Source of the DNA: an uncultured Devosia sp.
GTDB taxonomy: Bacteria; Pseudomonadota; Alphaproteobacteria; Rhizobiales; Devosiaceae
Assembly (NCBI RefSeq): GCF_963517015.1
Contig: NZ_CAUQDV010000001.1
Span: forward strand, 682,001 to 746,000
Length of the DNA stretch: 64,000 bases
Reading direction: 5' to 3'
Shown here: positions 62,962 through 64,000 of the stretch, one piece after another
How positions within the stretch are numbered: position 1 is the stretch's first letter
Layout: every line of letters starts with the position of its first letter
Program-made: the position numbers and the translations under genes
The notes under the pieces: model-generated
Database searches by the model: none
Seen by the model: the letters and a program-made list of their open reading frames with translations, nothing else
Told to the model about the DNA's origin: nothing

Positions 62962-64000
62962 CTATTGGGCTTGAGCGACTGCGACCGGCGCTGGCTCTCG
63001 GGTCATCAGGTCATTGATCTGCGCCATGGTCTGCGCAAACTTGGCCTCATACTGCTGTGGCAACACATTATCCTTGGGCAGCTTGACGCTCAGCGGATCG
63101 ACCAGATTGCCATTGATCTTGATCTCGAAATGCAGATGCGGCCCGGTCGACTGGCCGGTCGAGCCGACATAACCGATCAGCTGGCCCTGGCGGACATGGG
63201 TGCCCACGTCCATGCCGTCGACAAAGCGCGACAGGTGGCCATAGGCGGTTTCATACCCGTTGACGTGCTTGATCTCGATCTTGTTGCCGTAACCAGACTG
63301 CCATTTGTAATATTCGATCACCCCATCGCCCGAAGCATAGATCGGCGTGCCCGAACGGGCTGCCAGGTCAACGCCCGTATGGAGCCGTCGCGTCTTGAAA
63401 ATCGGGTGGATGCGGTAGCCGAAGCGCGAGCGGAGCGTGCCGCCACCTTCCAGCGGACGGCGATTGAGGAAGCGCTTGCCCGTCTCGCCATCGGGATCAT
63501 AGAAATCGATCACGCCATCATCGGTGGCAAAGCGATAAAGCTGCCGCTTGGTGCTGCCCAGGCTCAGGCCGACATAGAGCAAGTCCTTGTGCCCCTCGGC
63601 ATCGGGCTCGGACTCCAGAATCTCGATGGAATCGCCGGCGGCAATCTTTTTGGTCATGTCCACGTCATAGGCAAACATGCCGATGATGCGTTCGATCGTG
63701 GGATCGTCGAGGTCGTGCTTGCGGCCGGTTTCCCAGATCGAGCGATAGACCGTCGGCAGGTTGGCGACATTGACCTCTTCGGTGTCTTCCTCGGGGAAGG
63801 TGATTTCCGCCGGCGCCAGGCCCAGCACATATTGACCCTTGTCGGTCAGGGCGACCGTGGCGCGATGCACGTCGGTATTGCTGGCATTGTCATGGAGATA
63901 AATGCTCAACCGGTAGGGAATAAGCGAGTTGGAGGTCCGCGACGGCCCGAACAGGATGCGCAGGCGCGCGCCAGTCGGCAGGTCGGTCGAGGGAAAGACA
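62962..64000 (-). CDS. M23 family metallopeptidase (N-terminus outside the window)
   Basis: The frame is open on the minus strand to the window edge, so the start lies outside; about 346 residues are seen. The C-terminal M23 (LytM) domain has HTGVDLAARSGTPIYASGDG with the first zinc ligands and GPHLHFEIKINGNLVDP with the HxH ligands. Both motifs are intact, so it is probably an active peptidoglycan endopeptidase. The N-terminal part matches the OapA/LysM-like region of long M23 proteins. A TTG at 63909 is in frame but not the start, because the upstream reading has no stop. Confidence 0.88.
   Translation of the reverse strand, partial: VFPSTDLPTGARLRILFGPSRTSNSLIPYRLSIYLHDNASNTDVHRATVALTDKGQYVLGLAPAEITFPEEDTEEVNVANLPTVYRSIWETGRKHDLDDPTIERIIGMFAYDVDMTKKIAAGDSIEILESEPDAEGHKDLLYVGLSLGSTKRQLYRFATDDGVIDFYDPDGETGKRFLNRRPLEGGGTLRSRFGYRIHPIFKTRRLHTGVDLAARSGTPIYASGDGVIEYYKWQSGYGNKIEIKHVNGYETAYGHLSRFVDGMDVGTHVRQGQLIGYVGSTGQSTGPHLHFEIKINGNLVDPLSVKLPKDNVLPQQYEAKFAQTMAQINDLMTREPAPVAVAQAQ

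Overview
The window reads as a chromosomal segment of a GC-rich alphaproteobacterium of the order Hyphomicrobiales. A Devosia-like organism is my best guess. The grounds are the gene neighbourhoods (secA/ppiC/argJ, accA/xerD//aroK/aroB, bolA/DnaJ/cobS/cobT, lysC/ptsP/prfA/prmC, CarD, a DUF4167 protein, a Suv3-like helicase) and repeated intergenic GTGTCA(C/T)CCCGGCCTTGAGCCGGG elements. Almost everything is core chromosome. There is no phage, IS element, CRISPR array or rRNA operon.

Layout. 1-6 kb: an azlCD amino-acid exporter (azlC cut by the window edge), tRNA-Leu, an SDR oxidoreductase, an outer-membrane barrel protein, TusA-like and CAP lipoprotein genes, tRNA-Arg, a thermonuclease-like protein and an M48 lipoprotein protease. 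6-13 kb: an orphan Flp pilin and a tight argJ-GNAT-mutT operon. Between argJ and ppiC lies an accessory island: a divergent AraC regulator, a small exported protein and a TPR plus beta-barrel outer-membrane protein of the Slam/DUF560 (type XI secretion) kind. 13-23 kb: ppiC/secA, a YafK-type transpeptidase, accA, xerD, aroK-aroB, bolA. 23-28 kb: a J-domain protein, cobS-cobT, a phytase-like esterase, a queuosine-precursor transporter, rpmB. 28-37 kb: a DUF3108 protein, a 0.95-kb non-coding stretch, the Suv3-like helicase, an S4 protein, a RelE-like toxin with an atypical partner, an HTH/PRC-barrel protein, fdxA and carD. 37-47 kb: a molbindin, a P-loop kinase, a methyltransferase, comF, grxC, nitrilase, DUF1178, an aldo-keto reductase, a divergent pair of Tat-exported proteins, ilvD. 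47-64 kb: a two-winged-helix protein, ubiG, an RsmB-type rRNA methyltransferase, lysC-ptsP-prfA-prmC, the DUF4167 protein, clpB, a VOC protein, an MFS exporter and an M23 peptidase cut by the window edge.

The most interesting items are these. The Slam-like secretion cassette sits inside an otherwise housekeeping cluster. A seven-residue motif (RPEGEVQ) occurs twice in the helicase tail and once in the DUF4167 protein, with different codons each time. A perfect 26-bp palindrome lies upstream of ilvD. The RelE-type toxin's partner lacks a recognisable HTH. An in-frame HTH-PRC fusion has a second strong internal ribosome site. Five dispersed palindromic repeats occur, one of which supplies the stop codon of the rRNA methyltransferase gene.

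All family calls come from reading translated sequence and recalled family motifs. No database search was run.
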